DNA of 64,000 nucleotides from Microbacterium sp. SZ1 (GTDB taxonomy: Bacteria; Actinomycetota; Actinomycetes; Actinomycetales; Microbacteriaceae). Positions 26,566 to 35,340 of this stretch are shown here, piece after piece. Positions within the stretch are counted from its first letter, which is position 1. Each line of letters opens with the position of its first letter. A program made the translations under genes and the position numbers. A model generated the notes under the pieces. It searched no databases. It saw nothing but the letters and a program-made list of their open reading frames with translations, and was not told where the DNA came from. Location of the stretch: the NCBI RefSeq assembly GCF_002362255.1, contig NZ_LPVV01000007.1, forward strand, positions 1 to 64,000. The letters run 5' to 3'.

Positions 26566-29544
26566 ATGAACGACCGCCGCCCCGACGTCGGATCGACCAT
26601 GGACCCGCCCGCGACGGAACCCCGCATCGATCGCAGGATCGTCCTGCCCGAGGCGACCGGCGCAGCGCGCGAGGCGCTCGACCGCGGCGACGCGGTCGCG
26701 TGGAGCGAGCCGCTGCAGATCCGCACCTACGAGGCGGGGGAGGCGAGCATCCATCCGCTCTACCTCGACCAGCGGGTGTACCAGGGGTCCAGCGGCAAGG
26801 TCTACCCGATCCCGTTCACCGAGCACATCGCCGACGAGCCGGTGATGCGCGAGTGGCAGGCGATCCACCTCGAGAACGAATACGTGCGTCTCGTCGTGCT
26901 GCCCGAACTCGGCGGCCGCATCCACATCGGCTTCGACAAGACCACCGGCTACGACTTCTTCTATCGGAACAACGTCATCAAGCCCGCGCTCGTCGGTCTC
27001 GCGGGCCCGTGGATCAGCGGCGGCGTGGAGTTCAACTGGCCCCAGCACCACCGACCGGGAACCTACCTGCCCGTGGAGGCGACCATCGAGAACGCCGACG
27101 ACGGGTCCGTCACGGTGTGGTGCCACGACCACGACCCCTTCACCCGCATGTCGGCGCAGCACGGCATCCGTCTGCGCCCGGGCAGCTCGGTGGTCGAGCT
27201 CGTCGCCCGCCTGCACAACCGCACGAGCGAGCGGCAGTCGTTCCTCTGGTGGGCGAACGTCGCGGCGCGCGTGCACGACGACTACCAGTCGTTCTTCCCG
27301 GAGGACGTTCGCTACGTCGCCGACCACGCGCGACGCGCGCTGACGGCGTTCCCGCGGGCCGATCGTCCGTACTACGGCGTCGACTACCCGGCGCTGGCGG
27401 CCGAGCGCGAGGGCGCCGACCGCATCGACTTCTACCGGAACATCCCTGTTCCGACGTCGTACATGATCGTCGACTCGCAGCAGGACTTCTTCGGCGGATA
27501 CGACCACGCCGCCGGCGCCGGGTTCGTGCACTGGGCGGAGCGCCGCCACGCGCCCGGCAAGAAGCAGTGGACGTGGGGCGACGCGCCGTTCGGCCACGCG
27601 TGGGATGCGCAGCTGACGGATGCCGACGGCCCGTACGTCGAGCTCATGGCCGGCGTCTACACCGACAACCAGCCCGACTTCGCGTGGCTGCTGCCCGGCG
27701 AGACGAAGGTGTTCTCGCAGTACTGGTACCCGATCCCCGCGATCGGGGCGGCTCACCAGGCGACGCCCGACGCCGCCGTGCACGTCGAGCGGGGAAGCAG
27801 GGTCTCCGCACGGTTCGCCGTGACGAGCCCGCGCCCGGGTGCCGCACTCCGCATCCTCGACGGAGAGCGCGTCGTCGCCGAGCGCACAGCGGATCTCGTG
27901 CCGGGCGAGCCGCAGGCTCTGGATTCGGACGCTGCGCCCTCACCGGATCTGTCGGTGGAGCTCGTCGACGCCGACGGCACACTGTTGGTGCGCTGGGCTC
28001 CGTCCGACGCTCCCGACGAGGAGCCGTGGGTGGCCGAGGAGCCGCCCGGCCCCGACGAGATCGACAGCGTCGAGGAGCTCTACCTCACGGGTCTGCATCT
28101 CACGCAGAACCGGCACCCCACGCGGTCGCCGCTGCCGTACTGGCGCGCCGCGTTGCGGATCGATCCGGGCGACGCCCGTACGCGCCTCGCCCTCGCCGAC
28201 CGCGCCTACCGGGCTGGCCGGTTCGAGACGGCGCTGGAGCATGCGCGTGTCGCGATCGCCCGCCTGACCCGCCGCAACGCGAACCCGACGGACACGGAGG
28301 CGTACTACCTCGCCGGTCTCGCGCTCGCCCGCCTCGGTCGAGAGGACGAGGCGCAGCGCATGTTCGGCAAGGCGGGCTGGGACGGCGCCTGGGCCGCGGC
28401 ATCCGGCGTCGAGCTCGTGCGTTCGCTGCTGCGCACCGGGCGGGTGCGTGCGGCCCTGCGTGTGCTCGACCAGCTCGACGCGACCGTCGGCCACGACACC
28501 CGTCGCATCGCGCTCCGCGCGCTGGCGCTGCGCGCGCATGGAGACCTGGTTCAGGCGAGTGCGATCGCGGCGGCGGCGCTGACCGTCGACCCGCTCGACG
28601 CCACGCTGCGCGTGCTGGCCGGGCAGGACCTCGACGACGACGCCGGGCTGCTGCTGGACGTCGCCCTCGACCTGACGCTCGCCGGCGCAGGCGATGACGC
28701 GCTGCCCCTGCTGGACGCCGTCGTCGCCGCGCCCGTGCGGCGGTCGGGCAACGTGCGTCCGGTGGCCGATTACATCGCGGCGGCGATCCTCGACGATCGC
28801 GGCGAACCCGCGGAGGCCGCCCGCCACCGCGCCAGGGCCCGCGCCGCGGACCAGCGCTGGGCCTTCCCGTTCGGCCTCGACGCCCTGCAGGCGCTCGAGC
28901 GTGCGGTCGCCGCGGACCCGTCCGACGCGGTCGCTCTCTCGCTCGTCGGCATGCTGCTGTACGCGCACGGCCGCCGACGCGACGCGGCCGTCGCCTGGAA
29001 CCGCGCGATCGACAGCGGGCACCGGGATGCCGTGCTGCTGCGCAACGCGGGGCTCGCCGCCTACAACGTCGAGCACGACGCGGAGCGCGCGTGGGCGCTG
29101 TACGGCCAAGCGGTCGAGCTCGCCCCGCACGACGCGCGCATCCGCTACGAGCAGGACCAGCTGGCCGCGCGCCTCGGTCACGACTCGGCGGAACGGCTCG
29201 CCGCGCTGCGCCCGGTCGAGGAGCTCGTGCTCACGCGCGACGACTTCACGATCGAGTACGTGCGGCTGCTCGTGGCCGACGGCGACGCCGCACACGCCCA
29301 CGGCATCCTGCTGACCCGATCGTTCCGACCGTGGGAGGGCGGGGAGGGGCAGGCGATCGCCGCGTGGGATCTCACGCTCGACGCGCTCGGAATGCCGCGC
29401 GCCGACCCGCCCGTGACGCTCGGCGAGGCCCGAGCGGCCTACGTGCCGCCGGTCGCGAGGCGCGACGACGGGGTCACCGACTACTTCGCCACGAGCCTGC
29501 CCGAGCTGCTGCTGTTCACGCAGGAGGCGGAGGACGACGCGTGA
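26566..29544 (+). CDS. DUF5107-domain protein with tetratricopeptide repeats
   Basis: A 992-residue cytoplasmic protein with no signal peptide. The N-terminal half (about 40-370) is a DUF5107 domain, which has a galactose-mutarotase-like sandwich fold: LENEYVRLVVLPELGGRIHIGFDKTTGYDFFYRN, GLAGPWISGGVEFNWPQHHRPGTYLP. After about residue 480 come TPR-like helical repeats (YLTGLHLTQNRHPTRSPLPYWRAALRIDPGDARTRLALADRAYRAGRFETAL and others) to near the end. The ATG at 26566 follows ACGGAGGACC; an earlier in-frame ATG is less likely. Followed with a GTGA overlap by a mutarotase and close to an AraC regulator and sugar ABC importer, so it most likely acts on imported carbohydrate. Exact activity unknown. 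Confidence 0.85.
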   Translation: MNDRRPDVGSTMDPPATEPRIDRRIVLPEATGAAREALDRGDAVAWSEPLQIRTYEAGEASIHPLYLDQRVYQGSSGKVYPIPFTEHIADEPVMREWQAIHLENEYVRLVVLPELGGRIHIGFDKTTGYDFFYRNNVIKPALVGLAGPWISGGVEFNWPQHHRPGTYLPVEATIENADDGSVTVWCHDHDPFTRMSAQHGIRLRPGSSVVELVARLHNRTSERQSFLWWANVAARVHDDYQSFFPEDVRYVADHARRALTAFPRADRPYYGVDYPALAAEREGADRIDFYRNIPVPTSYMIVDSQQDFFGGYDHAAGAGFVHWAERRHAPGKKQWTWGDAPFGHAWDAQLTDADGPYVELMAGVYTDNQPDFAWLLPGETKVFSQYWYPIPAIGAAHQATPDAAVHVERGSRVSARFAVTSPRPGAALRILDGERVVAERTADLVPGEPQALDSDAAPSPDLSVELVDADGTLLVRWAPSDAPDEEPWVAEEPPGPDEIDSVEELYLTGLHLTQNRHPTRSPLPYWRAALRIDPGDARTRLALADRAYRAGRFETALEHARVAIARLTRRNANPTDTEAYYLAGLALARLGREDEAQRMFGKAGWDGAWAAASGVELVRSLLRTGRVRAALRVLDQLDATVGHDTRRIALRALALRAHGDLVQASAIAAAALTVDPLDATLRVLAGQDLDDDAGLLLDVALDLTLAGAGDDALPLLDAVVAAPVRRSGNVRPVADYIAAAILDDRGEPAEAARHRARARAADQRWAFPFGLDALQALERAVAADPSDAVALSLVGMLLYAHGRRRDAAVAWNRAIDSGHRDAVLLRNAGLAAYNVEHDAERAWALYGQAVELAPHDARIRYEQDQLAARLGHDSAERLAALRPVEELVLTRDDFTIEYVRLLVADGDAAHAHGILLTRSFRPWEGGEGQAIAAWDLTLDALGMPRADPPVTLGEARAAYVPPVARRDDGVTDYFATSLPELLLFTQEAEDDA

Positions 29545-30473
29545 GCACGCCGCGCTCCGGCATCCGGGTCGATCTGTCCGCGGGGCCGTACAGTGCGTCC
29601 ATCGCCAGCGTCGGTGCGACGCTGCGGATGCTGCAGCACGACGGCGCCGACCTGATCGTGCCGTTCGCCGCCGACGAGCTGCGCCCCGCGATGCGCGGAG
29701 CGCTGCTCGCGCCGTGGCCGAACCGCATCGGCGACGGCGAATACGCTTTCGGCGGGGAAGCGCACCGGCTCGTGCAGAACGAGCCCGAGACCCGCACGGC
29801 CGCGCACGGTCTCGTCGCCTGGACCGACTTCGCGGCGGTGGAGGCGGACGCCGACCGGGCAGTGTTCTCGGCGGTCGTCGCCCCGCAGCCCGGGTATCCC
29901 TGGCGGCTGCGCATCGACGTGGAGTTCCGGCTCGGGATCGACGGGCTCGCGCAGGAGGTCACCGCGACCAACGAGAGCGACACCGCTGCGCCGGTCGGGC
30001 TCGGTGGGCATCCCTACCTCACGGCAGGGGCTGCGGGGCAACGCTCCATCGACGCGCTGACCTTCGAGCTGGACGCCGCGCGCGTGCTGCTCGTGACTGA
30101 GGATCGGATGCTCCCCGATCGCCTCATCGCGGTCGCCGACGGTGCCGGGAGCCGCGACTTCCGGCACCCCCGACGCCTCGGCGGCACCGTCGTGAACAAC
30201 GCGTTCACCGGGCTGTCCCGCCGCGACGGCCGCGCCAGGGCGCGCCTCACCGACGACGAGGGCCGCGGTGCGGAGGTCGAGTGGGACGAGCGATGCCCCT
30301 GGGTCCAGGTCTACACGGCCGATCACGGCGTCGACGTCGATCACCGGGTCGGCCTCGCCGTCGAGCCGACGACCTGTCCGCCCGACGCGTTCCGCTCCGG
30401 TCGTGACCTCCTCGTCGTGCCGCCCGGCGGGTCGGTGGGTGCGGGGTGGGTGATCCGCAGCGTCGGACGGTGA
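29541..30473 (+). CDS. aldose 1-epimerase (mutarotase) family protein
   Basis: Interconverts alpha and beta anomers of aldoses. 310 residues; the family core is visible: MRGALLAPWPNRIGDGEYAFGGEAHRL, HGLVAWTDF, and the substrate histidine in VGLGGHPYLT, with a late VGLAVEPTTCPPDAF providing the catalytic-glutamate region. It starts at a GTG overlapping the DUF5107 stop (GTGA). In context it works on the same sugar as the DUF5107 protein and the ABC importer. Confidence 0.88.
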   Translation: MSTPRSGIRVDLSAGPYSASIASVGATLRMLQHDGADLIVPFAADELRPAMRGALLAPWPNRIGDGEYAFGGEAHRLVQNEPETRTAAHGLVAWTDFAAVEADADRAVFSAVVAPQPGYPWRLRIDVEFRLGIDGLAQEVTATNESDTAAPVGLGGHPYLTAGAAGQRSIDALTFELDAARVLLVTEDRMLPDRLIAVADGAGSRDFRHPRRLGGTVVNNAFTGLSRRDGRARARLTDDEGRGAEVEWDERCPWVQVYTADHGVDVDHRVGLAVEPTTCPPDAFRSGRDLLVVPPGGSVGAGWVIRSVGR

Positions 30474-30498
30474 GGCGCGGCATCCGTCTCCTTCGTCG

Positions 30499-30526
30499 CC
30501 GCGCTCAGCCCTTGTGCTGAGCGCGG
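30499..30526. terminator. hairpin shared by mutarotase and araC ends
   Basis: CCGCGCTCAGC, loop of six, then the exact complement. It overlaps the stop codon and last codons of the leftward AraC gene and lies 25 bp past the mutarotase stop, so it can terminate both. Confidence 0.65.
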
Positions 30527-31395
30527 TAGCTCGTCGGGTTCACCCCGTGCAGGCGTCGGAAGTGCCGCGAGAAGTACAGCGGGTCGGTGTACCCGACCGC
30601 GGTCGCGATCTCGCGCACCGACAGCGAGGTGGTGTCGAGCAGGTTGCGGGCGTGGCTCATGCGCAGCGACGTGTGGAACGCAGCCGGACCGCTGCCCGTG
30701 GCCTGCCGGAACAGTGCGCTCAGATGAGACGGCGACATGCCGACCAGCGCCGCGAGCTCCGCGACCTGGATGTTCCCGTCGACACGCGATTCCAGGTACC
30801 GCATCGCGCGTTCCAGAGCTGACCCGTCACCGGGGAGGATGCTGTCAGCGGCGATCCGTGTGAGCAGATTCCAGGCGATGCCCGAGGCGACGAGCAGCTG
30901 CGGGGGCGACAGCCGCCTCTCCAGCACCGTCACAAGCTCATCGAACAGGGCGACGACGCGGTCGAGCGACCGCAGGCGCGTGATCGGAGTCTGCCGCCCG
31001 AGCGTCTGCACGGCGAGCTCCGTGGCGTCGGTCCCGCGTACGTGGAGCCACCAGATGCTCCACGGGTCCTCGTCCGAGGCCTCGTACGAGTGCGGGGTGC
31101 CGGCCGAGATCGCGATCGACGTCGACGGGGTGAGCATGTGTGTCTCGCCGCCGATCGTCACGGTGCCGCGTCCGGCCACGCACAGCAGCACGACGGTCTC
31201 GGCCGCCCCTCGAGAGCGCACACGGCGGTGTCCTCGCGCGAGCGGGAAGTATCCGGCGTCCGTGACGAGCAGCCGACGCGTGCCGGCGGTGGTGAGGGCG
31301 GTGTCGACGAGCGGCCGGGGCAGCACGCACAGGCGCTGATGCTCGAACCCCTCCATCCGGTAATGCGGGGGAGGGATGATCGGCGTCTCGTCCAT
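30505..31395 (-). CDS. AraC-family transcriptional regulator
   Basis: A 296-residue regulator. An N-terminal cupin sensor (about 45-150: LLVTDAGYFPLARGHRRVRSRGAAETVVLLCVAGRG, ISAGTPHSYEAS) precedes two C-terminal HTH motifs (VAELAALVGMSPSHLSALFRQATG and VREIATAVGYTDPLYFSRHFRRLHGVNPTSYR), the XylS/AraC signature. It is divergent from the sugar ABC operon and convergent with the mutarotase, and is the natural regulator of both. The ATG at 31395 follows CCCAGGACAG. Confidence 0.92.
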   Translation of the reverse strand: MDETPIIPPPHYRMEGFEHQRLCVLPRPLVDTALTTAGTRRLLVTDAGYFPLARGHRRVRSRGAAETVVLLCVAGRGTVTIGGETHMLTPSTSIAISAGTPHSYEASDEDPWSIWWLHVRGTDATELAVQTLGRQTPITRLRSLDRVVALFDELVTVLERRLSPPQLLVASGIAWNLLTRIAADSILPGDGSALERAMRYLESRVDGNIQVAELAALVGMSPSHLSALFRQATGSGPAAFHTSLRMSHARNLLDTTSLSVREIATAVGYTDPLYFSRHFRRLHGVNPTSYRAQHKG

Positions 31396-31467
31396 GAGCT
31401 GTCCTGGGGGTCGGCGGTGACACGGGCCGCCGTAGCGGTCGATAGTGCCAGGCTAATGCTCCGTGCC

Positions 31468-31496
31468 GTTCACAGCGCGAGCAGGTATCTGTGAAC
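31468..31496. promoter_or_regulatory. perfect dyad between araC and the ABC operon
   Basis: GTTCACAG (31468-31475) and CTGTGAAC (31489-31496) are exact inverted complements; centres are 21 bp apart, two helical turns. It lies about 75 bp upstream of araC and 25 bp upstream of the shared motif at 31517. Could be an araC autoregulatory site or a site for another regulator. Confidence 0.5.
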
Positions 31497-31516
31497 ACCG
31501 GTGTGGTGGAGTCAGA

Positions 31517-31532
31517 GGAACGTCCATATGAT
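31517..31532 (+). promoter_or_regulatory. GGAACGTCCATAT motif over a TATGAT -10 box (ABC operon promoter)
   Basis: GGAACGTCCATAT (31517-31529) overlaps TATGAT (31527-31532). Same arrangement as at 26434-26449, which drives the DUF5107 gene. It gives a leader of about 100 bp before the binding-protein gene at 31640. Confidence 0.55.
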
Positions 31533-31639
31533 CCGTTTGATCGTCCTCCATTCCCGGCGATCCGGCGGGGTACGGTCGATCTGTTCCGCACACCAGCCGG
31601 TCGCCCTGGCCGGTCACGCACGAAGACGAAGGAGTCTCA

Positions 31640-32677
31640 ATGTTCGCCACCCGCAGCCGCCTCTGGGCGCGGACCGCCGCCGGCGGCGCCGCCGTCCTCG
31701 CGCTCGCAGCGCTCACCGCCTGTTCGTCCGGAATGGAGACCGCCGAGCCCGCCGGCGGCGGCGGAGGCACGTCGGACGGTCCGCTGACGATCGCCCTCAT
31801 CCAGAAGCAGGGCGACCAGCAGTACTTCATCGACGAGGCGAACGGCGCGAAGGAGGCGGCGAAGGAGGACGGCGACGTCACGATCAACGTCGTCGACGTC
31901 AGCACCGACTCGAACAAGGCGATCTCCGAGGTCGAGGCCGCGATCGCCCAGGGCGTCGACGGCATCATCATCGTCGTCCCCGACACGCAGATCGGCCCGC
32001 AGGTGATCCAGCTCGCCGCCGACGCCGGCATCCCGCTCATGGCCGCCGATGACCCGATCGTCGACGCGAAGGGCGACGCCGCTCCGTTCACCGGCTTCGA
32101 CGGCACCTCGATGGGCGAGAAGGTCGGCGCGGACGCCGCCCGCCTCTACCAGGAGGCCGGATGGACGGCTGCCGACACCCGCATCCTCTCCGCCTACAAG
32201 CAGGACCAGCCGAACTGCGTCGAGCGCGTCGACGGCGCGATCGACGCCTTCTCGCAGGCGGTGGCCGATGGGCCCGAGGTCATCGAGGTCGGCACCGACA
32301 ACTCCGCCACCGATGCGCAGGACAAGGCCGGTGCCGTGATCACCGCGAACTCCGGCGTGAAGCACTGGGTCGTCTGGGGCTGCAACGACGAGAACGAGAC
32401 CGGCGTCGTCACGGCGCTGCAGAACGCGGGCGTCGCCCCAGCCGACATCATCGGTGTCGGGCTGGGCGCCTACCTCACCTGCAAGGACTGGAACGCGGGC
32501 CAGGAGACCGGCAACAAGTCGGCGCTCTTCATCTCGGGCGTCGAGGTCGGCAAGGCCGCCGTCACCTCGATGATCGACCTGCTGCGCAACGGCACCGAGC
32601 TGCCGCCGAAGACCGTCGCGAACACCGAGATCGTCGATGCCTCCAACTGGGAGGAGAAGGGCGTCGTCTGCACCTGA
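31640..32677 (+). CDS. sugar ABC transporter substrate-binding lipoprotein (AraF-like)
   Basis: A 345-residue binding protein of the periplasmic-binding-protein I fold. Lipobox LTAC with Cys28 anchors it on the outer membrane face. The pattern AAIAQGVDGIIIVVPDTQIGPQVIQLAADAGIPLMAADD and VKHWVVWGCNDENETGVVTALQNAGVAPADIIGVGLG is close to that of L-arabinose-binding protein AraF (which I recall as HPEVKHW... GMNDSTVLGGV), more than to ribose proteins. ATG at 31640 follows GAAGGAG. First gene of a binding protein-ATPase-permease operon, next to AraC. L-arabinose or a similar sugar is the best guess. Confidence 0.88.
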   Translation: MFATRSRLWARTAAGGAAVLALAALTACSSGMETAEPAGGGGGTSDGPLTIALIQKQGDQQYFIDEANGAKEAAKEDGDVTINVVDVSTDSNKAISEVEAAIAQGVDGIIIVVPDTQIGPQVIQLAADAGIPLMAADDPIVDAKGDAAPFTGFDGTSMGEKVGADAARLYQEAGWTAADTRILSAYKQDQPNCVERVDGAIDAFSQAVADGPEVIEVGTDNSATDAQDKAGAVITANSGVKHWVVWGCNDENETGVVTALQNAGVAPADIIGVGLGAYLTCKDWNAGQETGNKSALFISGVEVGKAAVTSMIDLLRNGTELPPKTVANTEIVDASNWEEKGVVCT

Positions 32678-32687
32678 CGTCTCTCCC

Positions 32688-32717
32688 GCGGGGCGGCCGA
32701 GCGTACGGCCGCCCCGC
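32688..32717 (+). terminator. intercistronic hairpin after the binding-protein gene
   Basis: GCGGGGCGGCCG, six-base loop, exact complement. It sits between the binding-protein stop and the ATPase start; such stem-loops often protect the upstream mRNA and lower downstream expression. A near-identical core recurs at 50700-50727. Confidence 0.65.
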
Positions 32718-32747
32718 CTTTCCGGCATCCGATCACGAGAGGACACC

Positions 32748-34247
32748 ATGACCGATCAGGCCGTCGCGCTGCGCGCACAGGCGATCACCAAGTCGTTCGG
32801 CCCCGTGCGCGCACTGCGCGGCGTCGAGCTCGAACTCCGGGCCGGCGAGGTCACGGCGCTCATGGGCGAGAACGGGGCCGGCAAGTCGACGCTCCTCAAG
32901 ATCCTCGGCGGTGACTACCAGCCCGACGGCGGCGAGCTGTCGATCGGCGGAGAGGCGGTGTCGTTCTCCGGCCCCGCCGACGCGCGGGATGCCGGGCTCC
33001 GCGTCATCGCGCAGGAGCCTGAGATCGTGCCCTGGGTCTCGGTTGCCGAGAACATCTACATCGGCGCGCTCGGCGCCGGCGGATTCCGCCGCAGCCGCCT
33101 CGAGCGCACCGCCACCGAGGAGCTGCGCCGCTGGGGCTTCGACCGCGTCATCGACGCCCGCACGCTCGGAGCAGATCTGTCGCCCGCGCAGCGCCAGATC
33201 GTCGAGATCATGCGCGCCGTCATCGCGCGGCCGAAGGTGATCTGCTTCGACGAGCCGACCTCGTCGCTCGGCGACGAGGAGGTGACCCTGCTCTTCGCGC
33301 TCATCCGCCAGCTGCAGGAGGAGGGCGTCGCGATCGGCTACGTCTCGCACCGCATGGGTGAGATCTTCCAGCTCGCCGACCGCATCACCGTGCTCCGCGA
33401 CGGTGCCTACGTCGGCACCAAGACCGTCGACGAGACCGACCACGACGAGCTCGTGCGCATGATGGTCGGTCGCGACCTCACCCAGTTCTTCCACCGCGAG
33501 CCCGCGGCCCCCGGCGGAGTGGTGCTGGAGCTCGACGGGGTGTCGAACGAGTTCGTGCAGGATATCTCGCTCTCGGTGCGGGCCGGCGAGGTCGTCGGCA
33601 TCGCGGGCCTCGTCGGCGCCGGACGCAGCGAGCTCATGAAGACCATCGCGGGCGACCTGCCCGTCGACGGCGGCGCGATCAGGGTCGACGGAAAGGCCAG
33701 GCGATTCCGCAGCCCCCGCGACAGCATCCGCGCCGGCATCGGGTTCGCGCCCGAGGAGCGCAAGGCCGAGGCGCTGCTGCTCGAACGCAGCGTGCGCGAC
33801 AACGCCGCGCTCGCCGTGCTGCGCTCCCTGTCGCGCTGGATCTTCGTCAAGGACTCCGCCGAGACCGCGCTCGCGCAGGGCTACGTCGACTCGCTCCGCA
33901 TCCGCACCCCCAGCACCGAGCAGCTGGTCGGACGCCTCTCCGGCGGCAACCAGCAGAAGGTGGTGCTGGCGCGCTGGCTCGCAACGGCACCGCGGATGCT
34001 GCTGCTCGACGAGCCCACGCGCGGCATCGACGTCGGCGCGAAGGCCGAGATCTACGCGATCATCGACCGCCTGGCCCACGAGGGCGTCGCGGTGATCGTC
34101 GTCTCGAGTGAACTCCCCGAGGTGCTCGGCGTCTCGGACCGCATCTATGTCATGGCCCACGGCCGGATCACGGGAGAGCTCCCGCGCGCCGAGGCAACCG
34201 AAGAGAGCATTCTCGCGCTCGCGATGGACGAGGAGGTCGCCGCATGA
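32748..34247 (+). CDS. sugar ABC transporter ATP-binding protein (double ABC domain)
   Basis: A 499-residue protein with two ABC domains, as in AraG, RbsA and MglA. First domain: Walker A GENGAGKST (40-48), LSPAQRQ signature, ICFDEPTSSL, SHRM. Second: the degenerate loop GLVGAGRSE normal for this family's second site, RLSGGNQQK, LLLDEPTRGID. It energises import of the sugar captured by the binding protein. ATG at 32748 follows GAGAGGAC. Its stop overlaps the permease start (ATGA). Confidence 0.95.
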   Translation: MTDQAVALRAQAITKSFGPVRALRGVELELRAGEVTALMGENGAGKSTLLKILGGDYQPDGGELSIGGEAVSFSGPADARDAGLRVIAQEPEIVPWVSVAENIYIGALGAGGFRRSRLERTATEELRRWGFDRVIDARTLGADLSPAQRQIVEIMRAVIARPKVICFDEPTSSLGDEEVTLLFALIRQLQEEGVAIGYVSHRMGEIFQLADRITVLRDGAYVGTKTVDETDHDELVRMMVGRDLTQFFHREPAAPGGVVLELDGVSNEFVQDISLSVRAGEVVGIAGLVGAGRSELMKTIAGDLPVDGGAIRVDGKARRFRSPRDSIRAGIGFAPEERKAEALLLERSVRDNAALAVLRSLSRWIFVKDSAETALAQGYVDSLRIRTPSTEQLVGRLSGGNQQKVVLARWLATAPRMLLLDEPTRGIDVGAKAEIYAIIDRLAHEGVAVIVVSSELPEVLGVSDRIYVMAHGRITGELPRAEATEESILALAMDEEVAA

Positions 34248-35299
34248 GCGACAAGATCGACAACCCGGATGTCAAGACGGGCGCAGCCGCGGCGGCCGCC
34301 GTCGAGCGGCCCGCGACCGAGCGGCCATCGCTGGTGCGTCGTGTGCTCGGGGGAGTGGGGGTGCAGAACGTCTCGCTCATCCTCGCGATCGTGCTCGTCG
34401 TCGCCGTCATCGGGCTGCAGAACCCGCTGTTCTTCAGCGTCGCGAACCTCAAGGTCATCGGCACGGCCATCGCGATCATGGGACTGCTGGCCGTGGTGCA
34501 GACCATCGTCATCATCCTCGGAGCGCTCGACATCTCGGTCGGGTCGATCGCGGGTCTCACCTCGGTGACCTCGGCGATGATCTTCACGGCGGCGGGGCCC
34601 GTACTCGGCGTTGCCGGCGCCATCGGCATCGGCGTGCTCTGCGGGCTCGTGAACGGCTGCATCATCGTGTTCGGACGCGTCAATCCCGTGATCGCGACCC
34701 TCGCCACCCTCGCGGCGTTCAAGGGCATCGCGCAGCTCATCTCCGACGGCCGCGCGCAGGGGTACACCGGCGCCGACCCGTTCTTCGTCTTCCTCGCGCG
34801 CGGCGCGATCGGCGGCATCCCGACCCTCATCCTCGTGCTGCTGCTCGTCGCGCTGCTCGCGCACATCGTGCTGCGGTACACGTCGGTCGGTCGCAACATC
34901 TACGCGGTGGGCGGCAACAACATCGCCTCCCGTCTCGCCGGCATCGACATCAACCGCTACATCATCGGCGTGTACATGGTCACCGGTGCCGTGGCGGCGA
35001 TCGCCGGCATCCTCATCACCGCCCGCACCGGGTCGGGTCAGCCCATCTCGGGCTCGGAGGGACTGGAGCTCCAGGCCATCACGGCCGCGGCGCTCGGCGG
35101 CGCGGCGCTCAAGGGCGGCAAGGGCACGATCTCGGGGACGATCCTCGCCGTCATCCTGCTGGGGGTGCTGACGAACGGCATGACGATCCTCGGAGTGAAC
35201 TCGTTCTGGCAGAACGTCGCCCAGGGCGCGTTGCTCGTGATCGCCGTCGTGATCCAGCAGCTCCGGTCCGGCGAGCGGCGCATCGGGATACCGGGCTGA
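34244..35299 (+). CDS. sugar ABC transporter permease (RbsC/AraH family)
   Basis: A 351-residue membrane protein of the branched-chain/ribose permease family. After a 40-residue cytoplasmic N-terminus there are about nine hydrophobic segments. Family patterns: ALDISVGSIAGLTSV, GLVNGCIIVFGRVNPVIATLATLAAFKGIA, GRNIYAVGGNNIASRLAGIDINRY, QAITAAALGGAALKGGKGTISGTILAVILLGVLTNGMTILGV. Overlaps the ATPase gene as ATGA. Last gene of the operon. Confidence 0.93.
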   Translation: MSDKIDNPDVKTGAAAAAAVERPATERPSLVRRVLGGVGVQNVSLILAIVLVVAVIGLQNPLFFSVANLKVIGTAIAIMGLLAVVQTIVIILGALDISVGSIAGLTSVTSAMIFTAAGPVLGVAGAIGIGVLCGLVNGCIIVFGRVNPVIATLATLAAFKGIAQLISDGRAQGYTGADPFFVFLARGAIGGIPTLILVLLLVALLAHIVLRYTSVGRNIYAVGGNNIASRLAGIDINRYIIGVYMVTGAVAAIAGILITARTGSGQPISGSEGLELQAITAAALGGAALKGGKGTISGTILAVILLGVLTNGMTILGVNSFWQNVAQGALLVIAVVIQQLRSGERRIGIPG

Positions 35300-35328
35300 G
35301 GCTCCGGGGGATCGACAGGTCGATCGCT

Positions 35329-35334
35329 TAACCT
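35329..35334 (+). promoter_or_regulatory. -10 box TAACCT of leaderless membrane-anchored protein gene
   Basis: TAACCT, six bases (GGAGTC), ATG at 35341. The six bases GGAGTC recur exactly at 36401-36406 in the same position. Confidence 0.55.
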
Positions 35335-35340
35335 GGAGTC

